Made by a program: the position numbers and the translations under genes. This document shows, piece by piece, positions 16,564-24,113 of a stretch of DNA of 59,846 nucleotides; the first letter of the stretch is position 1, and each line of letters begins with the position of its first letter. The stretch is from Paludibacteraceae bacterium (GTDB lineage: Bacteria; Bacteroidota; Bacteroidia; Bacteroidales; Paludibacteraceae). Where the stretch lies: contig JAFYSB010000063.1 of NCBI GenBank assembly GCA_017546705.1, forward strand, positions 1 to 59,846, given 5' to 3'. The notes below the pieces were generated by a model. It ran no database searches. It had not been told where the DNA came from and was given only the letters and a program-made list of their open reading frames with translations.

Positions 16564-17103
16564 TTAATTTGTTTTTTGTTCTTGTATTTGAGTTTGCGCT
16601 TCAATTTCTCTCACCGTGCGCTCTACCACCTCTTCTAATTGATAGGTGGCAACCCCAAGGGGTTTGCAAATGAGTTCTATATGATGTCCCCAAGGTACAA
16701 AAGCAAATTTATCAGGCATCACCATTTCGTCAGCAGGCTGCTGACGATTTTGGTTTTCCATTTCGCCAACAGGTTGTTGGCGATTTGTAATCTGCTCATA
16801 ATAAAAGGAATACCATTGTCTCATATACTTGATGTTTGTATATGAGAAACCTGTCTGCTTTGGAAAAGCCTCCTTTAAATCAGCACTGAGTTGTTGCAAA
16901 ATATTACTTCCCCACTTGCTTTCTGCTTTGAGCGCAACAATATCTCTACCCAATGACCAATAGAACTCCAACATGCCATGATTGACATGTACGGCAGCTT
17001 TCGCTTGGCTCTGGCGATAGCGTTGCTTGAGTTCTGACAACCATTGGACGTAGTCAGAATCAGCCAACATGCTTGTTCTATTTATAAACTGGGGTGTGGG
17101 CAT
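16564..17103 (-). pseudogene. DUF1016 (YhcG-like) protein with the nuclease core deleted
   Basis: 179 residues against roughly 330-380 for the family. Residues 16-110 match the DUF1016 N-terminal domain (WLSELKQRYRQSQAKAAVHV, GRDIV, KYMRQWY). After PWGHHIEL, which normally leads into the PDDEXK nuclease domain, the sequence jumps to KPLGVATYQLEEVVE, which resembles the extreme C-terminus of full-length homologues. The frame is kept. The protein thus appears to be an internal deletion that removed the catalytic core. A stretch rich in NRQQP repeats just before the junction is encoded by two 21-bp palindromes. The remaining N-terminal domain could still bind partners, so it may not be inert. 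A promoter lies about 215 bases upstream, with a hairpin in the leader. Confidence 0.75.
16727..16783. repeat. Two 21-bp palindromes inside the DUF1016 gene
   Basis: 16727-16747: arms TCGTCAGCA/TGCTGACGA around GGC. 16763-16783: arms TCGCCAACA/TGTTGGCGA around GGT. Both have perfect 9-bp arms. Their starts are 36 bases apart, so both keep the same reading frame. Confidence 0.85.
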
Positions 17104-17164
17104 TTTATTACTTATTGCTGTTTAACTTCGTTTCACTATACCATCTTATATATACCGTTTGATG

Positions 17165-17311
17165 AATAAAAAAATGAAATGATAGATTTTATTTTATCTA
17201 CCATTTCACCTATACTACTCCGCCATTACACCTGTGAAGTGTAAAAATAATCGGCGATATTTGCAAACATTTGCTTCATCAAAAGAGTGTCTTAACCGTT
17301 TTCTTCGAATC
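17165..17311 (-). ncRNA. Candidate small RNA or attenuated leader upstream of the DUF1016 gene
   Basis: A good minus-strand promoter (17318-17349) would start RNA near 17311. About 105 bases later comes a 12-bp stem with one wobble (17176-17187 with 17196-17207) followed by ATTTTTTTATT, a proper intrinsic terminator. The stretch between them has two smaller hairpins (GCAAA/TTTGC and ACAC/GTGT) and tiny frames of 17 and 22 codons. It could be a free RNA of about 145 bases or a leader that limits expression of the DUF1016 gene. No known RNA family is recognised. Confidence 0.45.
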
Positions 17312-17317
17312 GGACTG

Positions 17318-17349
17318 CAAAGATACAAAATTATTTACAATCCGCCAAA
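17318..17349 (-). promoter_or_regulatory. Promoter upstream of the candidate small RNA / DUF1016 gene
   Basis: Minus strand: TTTG (17346-17349), 20-base spacer, TATCTTTG (17318-17325). Confidence 0.7.
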
Positions 17350-17428
17350 CAAAATCGCAAAATTAAACATTTTTTTGTTTAAAGTACGGAAAATACTCGC
17401 GGGCGGTAGCGTGATAGTTTGAAGAATG

Positions 17429-17534
17429 TTCGGTGTTCTCTGCTTATTAACAGGTATATCTTACGTATATCTTACGTATATGTTACGTATATCCTACGTA
17501 TATGGTACGTAATTAACAAGGGAAAGACACAGGG
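17429..17534. repeat. Dispersed element with phased TACGTA palindromes, copy 1
   Basis: Begins with TTCGGTGTTCTCTGCTTATTAAC, then five ACGTA(TAT/ATT) units starting at 17463, 17474, 17485, 17496 and 17507, an exact 11-base period, and ends in GGAAAGACA. Copy 2 at 47572-47673 is nearly the same, with over 50 identical bases in the repeat block. No protein is encoded. Confidence 0.85.
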
Positions 17535-17733
17535 TTCTTCGACAAATTAGTTGAAAAAGATGGAAGCTCCTACGCGCAAAGCGCGAGAAATCTAAATAAA
17601 TCTTTGACCCTCCCAACCTCCCTGAAGGGAGGCTTACACAGTACTCCGTAATAAATTACCACCGCTCCTCGCTATGCTCGTGCGCTGAATCTTAAGTTAA
17701 TGCAACAGTTTTCAACTAAATTGTCGAAGATCC
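17533..17733. mobile_element. MITE-like element with 25-bp terminal inverted repeats
   Basis: Left end 17533-17557 (GGTTCTTCGACAAATTAG...) and right end 17709-17733 are inverted copies matching at about 23 of 25 positions. The 201-bp body has no gene but contains a CGCGC-AAA-GCGCG hairpin (17573-17585) and a copy of the GC-rich palindromic element (17606-17633). No clear target duplication is seen, although AAAGAC occurs near both ends. It abuts the TACGTA element. Confidence 0.5.
17606..17633. repeat. GC-rich palindromic element, intergenic copy
   Basis: GACCCTCCCAA followed by CCTCCCTGAAGGGAGG. The same block order occurs inside the aldehyde dehydrogenase and ABC-F genes. Confidence 0.65.
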
Positions 17734-17823
17734 AAAGACCAGTGTAGGGTGTAGGGGGTGGAGTGTAGGGTGTGGAAAGAAAAAAAAGAAGAGAGACTCG
17801 TTAGAGTCTCTCTTGTTGGTTAG

Positions 17824-17898
17824 TCGGGATGGCGAGATTCGAACTCACGACCTCCTGCTCCCAAAGCAGGCATTCTAACCGGGCTGAACTACATCCCG
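17824..17898 (-). tRNA. tRNA-Pro (anticodon UGG)
   Basis: Read on the minus strand, a full cloverleaf: acceptor CGGGATG/CATCCCG, D arm with AGCCCGGTT, anticodon stem CCTGC/GCAGG around the loop TTTGGGA (anticodon TGG), and T arm GTGAGTTCGAATCTC. The discriminator base is A and CCA is not encoded. The anticodon reads CCA and, by wobble, other proline codons. Confidence 0.95.
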
Positions 17899-17989
17899 CA
17901 CACTTCCTTTTCGAAAGCGGGTGCAAAGGTACTGCTTTTTTTTGATATGACCAAATATTTTGAAAAAAAAATGCAAAAAATCTTCATTT

Positions 17990-18022
17990 TCTTTCATATT
18001 TCACCTTTTTTTTGTACCTTTG
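17990..18022 (+). promoter_or_regulatory. Promoter of the small membrane protein-porE operon
   Basis: TACCTTTG at 18015-18022 after an AT-rich spacer; the -33 box is weak. The start codon is 27 bases downstream. Confidence 0.65.
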
Positions 18023-18048
18023 CACGTTAATTAGCGCAATTCATTGGT

Positions 18049-18249
18049 ATGAAAATAATCCTAATCACCATTTTGGCCATCGGAATAGCAGTATTATTGT
18101 TATCCGTTGGGGTACTCCTGCGTAAAGATGGACAGTTTCGCAGCGAACACATATCTAATAACGCGCGCATGCGCGAGGACGGTATTCATTGCGCTACCTC
18201 GCAAGATCGAGAAGCAAGAAAGAAACAAAAATTAAAGATTAACGATTAG
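18049..18249 (+). CDS. Small single-span membrane protein upstream of porE
   Basis: 66 residues. Residues 1-24 are one hydrophobic segment (MKIILITILAIGIAVLLLSV). The rest is polar and carries a conserved-looking pattern: FRSEHISNN, then REDGIHCATSQDREARKKQK. Proteins with this layout (a short hydrophobic start and a cysteine in a C-SQDREAR motif) are common in Bacteroidota and usually annotated only as membrane or secreted protein. It lies 2 bases before porE and shares its promoter, so a role near the type IX secretion machinery is possible. No function is established. Confidence 0.82.
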   Translation: MKIILITILAIGIAVLLLSVGVLLRKDGQFRSEHISNNARMREDGIHCATSQDREARKKQKLKIND

Positions 18250-18251
18250 AA

Positions 18252-20297
18252 ATGAAAACAACACGCATCATATTGATTTCGTGCCTCGTGCTAGTGTGTT
18301 TGACTTCGTGTAGCCTGTCTGCACGCATCAAGCGCGCTGACAAACGATTTGCCATTGGCGAATACTACGAGGCTGGTGAGCAATATCGTCAGCTGTACCG
18401 CAATGTATCCTCTAAAGACAAGCCATTGAAAGCATACGTTGCCTTCCAACAAGGCGAATGTAACCGTATTTTGAACAACACAAAGGCCTCTACTGCCTAC
18501 AAGAATGCGATTCGCTATATGTATTTTCATACGGATTCCATAGTCTATCTTCGCTATGCCCAAACCTTGCATTATCAAGGAAAATACAAAGAGGCAATCA
18601 AACAATATGATATTTACTTGCACTCTTACCCTGACAATTATGTAGCACAGGCAGGTAAATACTCCTGTATGCAAATGGAGGAATGGAAGAAACAGAAGAG
18701 TCGCTATGAAGTTAATCCCGTCAAGGCATTTAATGCCAAGCGCTCGAGCAATATGGCACCCGCATTGCTGAATGCTGATGGTGATGCGATTGTCTTCACG
18801 TCCAACCGCAGTGAGAACAAGGAGAAGAAAGGCAAAAACAAAGTGCGCGTATCCTCTGTGACGGGTGCAGCATCGTTCAATCTGTACTCAGCTCGCAAGA
18901 ATGCGGCTGGTCAATGGGAAGACATTGCCCTATGCGAGGGACTATATAGCGACGAACCAAGCGAGGAAGAAGAATCCAGTATTGGCAGCAAACAAAGTAG
19001 TCCAGCCGAATTGGGCGTATGCTGTTTCTCGCCCGATGGTCGTACTATGTATTTCACCTATTCTAAGCCAGTCAATGGACAGGACTTGGGTGCTAAAATC
19101 TATAGTTCGCAACGCGCAAGTGGCGAATGGAGCGAGGCGCAAGAAGTGAAGTTGTTTAGCGATAGTAGCATCACAGTAGGACACCCTACAATCAATGCCA
19201 CTGGCGACACGATGTACTTTGTCAGCGATGCTCCTGGCGGTTTTGGTGGAAAAGATATTTATATGGCCATTTCCGACGGAAGTACTTGGGGCGAAATCAG
19301 CAATCTCGGTCCGAAGATCAATACCAGTGACGATGAATTATACCCATATATTCGACAAGATGGTAAGTTGTATTTCTCCTCGAAGGGTCATCCTGGCTAC
19401 GGTGGATTGGATATATTCTACGCGACACCAGTAGATACCACCTGGGAAATCTACAATATGGGAGCACCGTTCAACTCGCAAAACGATGATTTTGGTATCT
19501 GCTTCATCGGGCAAACAGAAGATGGGTACTTCTCCTCCAACCGCAAACAAAAGAAAGGCTATGACCTGATTTATAGTTTTGTGCTGCCAAAGATGGAGAT
19601 ATTGGTAGAAGGAATAGTTAGCGATGACCAAGGCGAAGCGCTGGCAGAGGGTGTGATTCGATTAGTAGGCGATGATGGCACAAATATCAAGACGCAGATT
19701 CGTCGCGATGGCACCTACAAGCTCAAACTAAATAAAAACGTGCGCTATTTGATGTTGGCGACTTCGAGAGGTTATCTGAACCAACAACAACAATTTGCGA
19801 CGACGGGACTAGAAGACAGTCATACTTACCAACAAAACTTTATGTTGAGTTCGGTAGCCAAGCCTGTGAAGATGGGTAATATATTCTTTAAGTTCGGCAG
19901 CTGGGAACTGACCCCGAACTCGGAAGATGGACTGAATGCACTGATTAAATTGCTGAACGACAATCCAAATATCACCATCGAAATGGCCGCCCACACCGAT
20001 ATGGTGGGCAATAATACGGGCAACCAAGAGTTGTCGCTCCGCCGTGCCCAATCGGTGGTGGATTACCTCATCAAGCATGGCATTGAAAGCGAACGCCTGA
20101 CCCCTGTAGGCTATGGAGAAGAGAAACCTGTGGTAGTGGATGATGCGCTGAGAAAGCAACACACATTCCTGCCAAAAGGACAAGTACTGGACGAGGCGTA
20201 TATCTCTACCCTACCCGCTGATCAACAGGAGATTTGCAATTCGCTGAACCGTCGTACCGAGTTCCGTGTATTGAAAACCACGTATAATCTGTATTAA
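18252..20297 (+). CDS. porE: PorE-like type IX secretion lipoprotein (TPR, beta-propeller, CRD, OmpA)
   Basis: 681 residues, close to P. gingivalis PorE. The signal peptide ends in a lipobox (CLTSC, lipidated Cys20). Then come TPR-like helices (about 25-150), a PD40/WD40-like propeller (about 165-440, with repeats such as GDTMYFVSDAPGGFGGKDIY and DGKLYFSSKGHPGYGGLDIF), a carboxypeptidase-regulatory-type fold (about 450-530) and a C-terminal OmpA domain with peptidoglycan-binding residues (AAHTDMVGNNTGNQELSLRR). PorE anchors the type IX secretion system to the cell wall. The four-domain order identifies it well, although related PD40-OmpA proteins exist. No other secretion genes are in the window. 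Confidence 0.85.
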   Translation: MKTTRIILISCLVLVCLTSCSLSARIKRADKRFAIGEYYEAGEQYRQLYRNVSSKDKPLKAYVAFQQGECNRILNNTKASTAYKNAIRYMYFHTDSIVYLRYAQTLHYQGKYKEAIKQYDIYLHSYPDNYVAQAGKYSCMQMEEWKKQKSRYEVNPVKAFNAKRSSNMAPALLNADGDAIVFTSNRSENKEKKGKNKVRVSSVTGAASFNLYSARKNAAGQWEDIALCEGLYSDEPSEEEESSIGSKQSSPAELGVCCFSPDGRTMYFTYSKPVNGQDLGAKIYSSQRASGEWSEAQEVKLFSDSSITVGHPTINATGDTMYFVSDAPGGFGGKDIYMAISDGSTWGEISNLGPKINTSDDELYPYIRQDGKLYFSSKGHPGYGGLDIFYATPVDTTWEIYNMGAPFNSQNDDFGICFIGQTEDGYFSSNRKQKKGYDLIYSFVLPKMEILVEGIVSDDQGEALAEGVIRLVGDDGTNIKTQIRRDGTYKLKLNKNVRYLMLATSRGYLNQQQQFATTGLEDSHTYQQNFMLSSVAKPVKMGNIFFKFGSWELTPNSEDGLNALIKLLNDNPNITIEMAAHTDMVGNNTGNQELSLRRAQSVVDYLIKHGIESERLTPVGYGEEKPVVVDDALRKQHTFLPKGQVLDEAYISTLPADQQEICNSLNRRTEFRVLKTTYNLY

Positions 20298-20306
20298 TCG
20301 TAAATT

Positions 20307-21101
20307 ATGAAACAATATCTTGATCTCTGCCAACGCGTTCTCAACGAAGGAACTGAGAAACACGACCGCACAGGCACGGGCACCATCTCGGTCTTCGGTC
20401 ATCAAATGCGTTTTAATCTTGAGGAGGGATTTCCTCTCTTGACAACCAAGAAACTCCACCTCAAGTCTATTATCTATGAGCTCCTATGGTTTCTCAAGGG
20501 GGATACCAACGTAAAATATCTTCAAGACCATGGAGTGCGCATATGGAACGAATGGGCAGACGAGCATGGTGAGCTTGGCCCGGTGTATGGTCATCAATGG
20601 CGCTCATGGCCTGATTATCAAGGTGGTCATATTGACCAGATTGCTCAATTGGTGGAGCAAATAAAGAAGAATCCTGACTCACGCCGTCATATCGTAAGTG
20701 CATGGAACGTGGCCGAAGTCAACAACATGGCCCTGCCACCATGCCACACGTTGTTCCAATTCTATGTAGCAGACGGTCGCCTGTCATTGCAACTCTACCA
20801 ACGCTCGGCGGATATATTTTTAGGCGTGCCATTTAATATCGCGTCCTATGCCCTACTCCTGATGATGATGGCGCAAGTAACTGGCTTGAAGGTGGGCGAC
20901 TTCGTGCACACGTTTGGCGATGCGCATATCTATCTCAATCATATTGAGCAAGTGAAGTTGCAGCTCAGTCGCGATACACGCACACTGCCCAAGATGATTA
21001 TCAATCCAGAGGTGAAGGACTTGTTTGACTTTAAGTTTGAGGACTTTCAACTGGTTGACTACGATCCACATCCACATATCCCAGGTGTCGTGGCCGTATA
21101 A
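20307..21101 (+). CDS. thyA: Thymidylate synthase
   Basis: 264 residues, identical in length to E. coli ThyA. The nucleophile is Cys146 in [11 protein letters not shown]. The phosphate-binding arginines are in DRTGTGT (Arg21) and DSRRHIV, and the folate-binding C-terminus ends PGVVAV. It methylates dUMP to dTMP using methylene-tetrahydrofolate and yields dihydrofolate, which the next gene product reduces. It lies 9 bases after porE and about 38 bases before folA. An AATTTAGAATTTTGAATT-type repeat fills the gap to folA. Confidence 0.98.
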   Translation: MKQYLDLCQRVLNEGTEKHDRTGTGTISVFGHQMRFNLEEGFPLLTTKKLHLKSIIYELLWFLKGDTNVKYLQDHGVRIWNEWADEHGELGPVYGHQWRSWPDYQGGHIDQIAQLVEQIKKNPDSRRHIVSAWNVAEVNNMALPPCHTLFQFYVADGRLSLQLYQRSADIFLGVPFNIASYALLLMMMAQVTGLKVGDFVHTFGDAHIYLNHIEQVKLQLSRDTRTLPKMIINPEVKDLFDFKFEDFQLVDYDPHPHIPGVVAV

Positions 21102-21139
21102 ATAATTAAGAATTTAGAATTTTGAATTAAATTGAGAAT

Positions 21140-21628
21140 ATGCTGAATCTAATCGTAGCAATAGCAGAAAACAATGCTATCGGCAAGGCAGGCGACTTGC
21201 TTTGCCATTTGCCTAGTGACTTAAAATACTTCAAAGAGAAAACACAAGGTTGCACCGTTATTATGGGCGAGCGCACATTCTTCTCACTGCCCAAGCACCC
21301 GCTGCCTAATCGCCGCAACATCGTGCTTTCTGACCGCGAAGACTTCACCTTTGAGAACACCGAGGTGGTACACTCTATCCCAGAGGCACAAGCAGCAGTA
21401 GCTGCTGATGAACAGGCATTTATCATTGGCGGTGGTATGGTCTATCGCCAATTCTTGCCACTTGTGGACAAACTCTATATCACCCATATTCACCACTCGT
21501 GGGAGGATGCAGATACCTTTTTCCCAGAGATAGACCCTGCCATTTGGCAATGCGTGAGCGAAGAGCGCCACGACGCGGATGAGAAGAATCCTTATCCATA
21601 TACATTTGCTGTATATACAAAAAGATAG
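21140..21628 (+). CDS. folA: Dihydrofolate reductase
   Basis: 162 residues. The N-terminus MLNLIVAIAENNAIGKAGDLLCHLPSDLKYFK has the expected Met20-loop type sequence, with the catalytic acid Asp27 replaced at the same place by the LPSDLKYFK aspartate. MGERTFFSLPKHPLPNRRNIVLS is the NADPH-phosphate binding region, and IIGGGMVY holds the conserved Gly-Gly. It recycles dihydrofolate made by ThyA, and the tandem thyA-folA order is common. Confidence 0.97.
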   Translation: MLNLIVAIAENNAIGKAGDLLCHLPSDLKYFKEKTQGCTVIMGERTFFSLPKHPLPNRRNIVLSDREDFTFENTEVVHSIPEAQAAVAADEQAFIIGGGMVYRQFLPLVDKLYITHIHHSWEDADTFFPEIDPAIWQCVSEERHDADEKNPYPYTFAVYTKR

Positions 21629-21730
21629 GTAAGAAAATACTATTTATCTACATTAAAGACGATTAGTGGCACAATTTTTGTACATAAAAATGCAAAACAC
21701 AACACTAAATAATATTAAAACACACGAATT

Positions 21731-22252
21731 ATGATTGCAAAACGCTTAGAAGAGGCTATTAACGCCCAAATCAATGCCGAGATGTGGTCGGCGTATTTAT
21801 ATTTGAGTATGTCAGCATACTGCCAAGATGCAGGTTTCCCAGGTATAGCAAACTGGTTTGCTATCCAATTCAAAGAAGAGCAAGATCATGCGATGATTTT
21901 GCTGAATTACCTGCAAAGTCGTGGCGGACGCGTATTGCTCGCTCCTATCGCTGAAGTAGAGACAGAATGGGCTTCGCCACTCGCTGCATTCCAACATACA
22001 TTGGAGCACGAAGGTAAAGTGACTGCTATGATCAATAACCTAATGGCACTCGCCGTAGAAGAGAAAGACTTTGCCCTTCAAAGCCGTCTTAATTGGTTTG
22101 TTGATGAGCAAGTAGAAGAAGAGGAAAATGCAACTGATTTGGTGAACAAGTTCCGAATGGTAGGCGATAATGGCTATGGACTCTACCAACTTGACCAAGA
22201 ATTAGCAGCACGTGTTTATACACAAGCTAGTCCATTGGCAAATGCAGAGTAG
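21731..22252 (+). CDS. ftnA: Ferritin, non-haem bacterial type
   Basis: 173 residues. The ferroxidase ligands align with E. coli FtnA: Glu17, Glu50, His53, Glu94 and Gln127. It forms a 24-subunit shell that oxidises and stores iron. It is separated from folA by 102 bases of AT-rich DNA without a clear promoter match. A mini-hairpin repeat follows directly after its stop codon. Confidence 0.97.
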   Translation: MIAKRLEEAINAQINAEMWSAYLYLSMSAYCQDAGFPGIANWFAIQFKEEQDHAMILLNYLQSRGGRVLLAPIAEVETEWASPLAAFQHTLEHEGKVTAMINNLMALAVEEKDFALQSRLNWFVDEQVEEEENATDLVNKFRMVGDNGYGLYQLDQELAARVYTQASPLANAE

Positions 22253-22300
22253 TGTTTAGTGAACGCTTCGCTACTGTTTAGAGTTTAAAGTTTAAAGGCA
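22253..22300. repeat. TTTAGAG-spaced mini-hairpin repeat
   Basis: GTGTTTAGTG, then AACG-CTT-CGCT, then ACTGTTTAGAGTTTAAAG. The same hairpin and spacer are read in frame in the ABC-F gene (51437-51487). Confidence 0.6.
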
Positions 22301-22305
22301 AGGAT

Positions 22306-23079
22306 ATGAAAAAGATTTTTATTTCGCTGTTAGCATTGGGATGCTTGGTAGCTTGTACGCCAAAGAAAACGGCATACGAACAATACATCGAATTGTACAA
22401 TGATTTGGAAGCACAGTTGGAAACCGTAGAAGACCGTGCCGTGAAAGACTCACTCATTGATGGCTTTATCACAGACGGTTACACACTCATCATGGAGAAT
22501 GTAGAGGACCTCACCAGCGACTCTATCGTTTTGTCACACTTCTATATGCTCACCCCTGAGCAGAAAGCCAAGCTCATTGCAGCCATTCCAGTAGAGCGTT
22601 GGGAGAAGCCTCTCCTCAAGCTCGTGTACAAGGAATACCGAATTGAGTTGCTCACCTCAGCGGGCAATCCATACATTGACATCGTATCGCTGAAGGCAGA
22701 CGGCACCCCGTTGGCACTGAGTGAGTTGGTAGGAAAAACCGACTATGTATTGGTGGACTTTTGGGCTTCGTGGTGTGGTCCATGCCGCAGATTGATGCCT
22801 GTATTAAAGGAGTTGTATGAGTCCTATCACCCATCTGGCAAGTTGGAGATTTTGGGCGTGAGTTGCGACCGCGATGAGGCAGAATGGCTCAAAGCTATCG
22901 AAGAAGATGAGTTGCCATGGTTGCATATCCGCGATCAACGCACAGAACCATATAACCCATGCGACTTGTACGGCATATCAGCTATCCCAACGACTATACT
23001 CATTAACAAAGAGGGCGTAATCGTAGGACGTAATCTTAACGAAGCTGAAATAGAAGGTATATTGGCAGGAGTACAATAA
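22306..23079 (+). CDS. Thioredoxin-like lipoprotein (TlpA/ResA type)
   Basis: 257 residues. The lipobox LVAC places the lipidated cysteine at 17. Residues 20-120 form a helical N-terminal domain seen in Bacteroidota DUF4369-type proteins. The thioredoxin fold starts at about 130, with the redox motif WCGPC (Cys157, Cys160), the cis-proline in SAIPTTILI and the AhpC/TSA-like LVDFWASW. It most likely faces the periplasm and reduces or isomerises disulfides. It is probably transcribed with ftnA or from a promoter I could not see. A bidirectional terminator follows. Confidence 0.9.
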   Translation: MKKIFISLLALGCLVACTPKKTAYEQYIELYNDLEAQLETVEDRAVKDSLIDGFITDGYTLIMENVEDLTSDSIVLSHFYMLTPEQKAKLIAAIPVERWEKPLLKLVYKEYRIELLTSAGNPYIDIVSLKADGTPLALSELVGKTDYVLVDFWASWCGPCRRLMPVLKELYESYHPSGKLEILGVSCDRDEAEWLKAIEEDELPWLHIRDQRTEPYNPCDLYGISAIPTTILINKEGVIVGRNLNEAEIEGILAGVQ

Positions 23080-23098
23080 TCTTGTTACTTCATAACAT

Positions 23099-23130
23099 AA
23101 AAAGAGGATTGCAATTGCAATCCTCTTTTT
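23099..23130. terminator. Bidirectional terminator between the thioredoxin gene and ftsY
   Basis: Perfect palindrome: A run, GAGGATTGC-AATT-GCAATCCTC, T run. It serves the two converging genes. Confidence 0.92.
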
Positions 23131-23138
23131 ATGCTATA

Positions 23139-24101
23139 TTAGTCGTTTTTCACTCCCAACAGAGATTTCACAAACTCTTCGCGATTGAACACTTGCAGGT
23201 CAGTCATCTGTTCTCCCAAACCTATATAACGAACAGGTATCTTGAATTGATCACTAATACCAATCACGACTCCCCCCTTGGCCGTTCCATCTAACTTAGT
23301 GATAGCCAATGAACTGACTTGTGTAGCCTTGGTAAATTGTTTGGCCTGCTCAAAAGCATTTTGCCCCGTACTGCCATCCAACACAAGCATCACATCATGT
23401 GGAGCATCAGGTACTACTTTTTGCATTACATTCTTAATCTTGGTCAATTCGTTCATCAGGTTAATCTTATTATGCAAACGCCCTGCAGTGTCAATCAATA
23501 CTACATCAGCATCATTTGCTTTAGCACTCGAAATGGTATCAAATGCTACGCTGGCAGGGTCAGAACCTTGCTGCTGTTTCACCACAGGCACCCCTACTCG
23601 CTCGCCCCATATACAAAGTTGCTCCACAGCTGCCGCACGGAAGGTGTCTGCTGCACCTAGATACACCTTCTTTCCAGCCTGTTTGTATTGGTAAGCCAAT
23701 TTACCAATGGTAGTGGTTTTGCCAACACCATTCACACCTACCACCATAATTACATATGGTTTGCATGGCAATGGCTCAGTAAAATCTATTACCTGTGTAC
23801 TATTGTTTTCTGCTAACAACGACGCCACTTCGTCCACCAAAATGGCATTGAGTTCAGCTGTACCAAGATACTTATCGCGCTTCACACGTTCCTGAATACG
23901 TTCGATAATACGCAACGTGGTTTCAACTCCTACGTCAGACGTAATCAGAGCTTCTTCCAAATTATCCAACACATCATCGTCCACAGTAGATTTTCCCGCA
24001 ATAGCATGACTAATCTTGCTGAGAACAGATACCTTGGTTTTCTCTAAGCCCTTATCTAAAGTCTCTTTCTTTTCTTTTCCAAATAATCCAAAAAACGCCA
24101 T
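23139..24101 (-). CDS. ftsY: Signal recognition particle receptor FtsY
   Basis: 320 residues, the short Bacteroidota form without a long acidic N-terminal domain. The N-domain helix bundle (about 20-105) is followed by the GTPase: GVNGVGKTTTIGKLA (P loop), DTFRAAAVEQL, LIDTAGRLHNK and TKLDGTAKGG. It docks ribosome-SRP complexes at the membrane. It begins only 12 bases after the last gene of the polysaccharide locus on the same strand and has no visible promoter of its own. Confidence 0.97.
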   Translation of the reverse strand: MAFFGLFGKEKKETLDKGLEKTKVSVLSKISHAIAGKSTVDDDVLDNLEEALITSDVGVETTLRIIERIQERVKRDKYLGTAELNAILVDEVASLLAENNSTQVIDFTEPLPCKPYVIMVVGVNGVGKTTTIGKLAYQYKQAGKKVYLGAADTFRAAAVEQLCIWGERVGVPVVKQQQGSDPASVAFDTISSAKANDADVVLIDTAGRLHNKINLMNELTKIKNVMQKVVPDAPHDVMLVLDGSTGQNAFEQAKQFTKATQVSSLAITKLDGTAKGGVVIGISDQFKIPVRYIGLGEQMTDLQVFNREEFVKSLLGVKND

Positions 24102-24113
24102 ATAATTTTATTT

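Noticed and set aside
17463-17515. CRISPR-like array at the TACGTA repeats
   Set aside because: Units are only 11 bases long, directly joined, without unique spacers, and no cas gene is near. It is a phased repeat, not a CRISPR.
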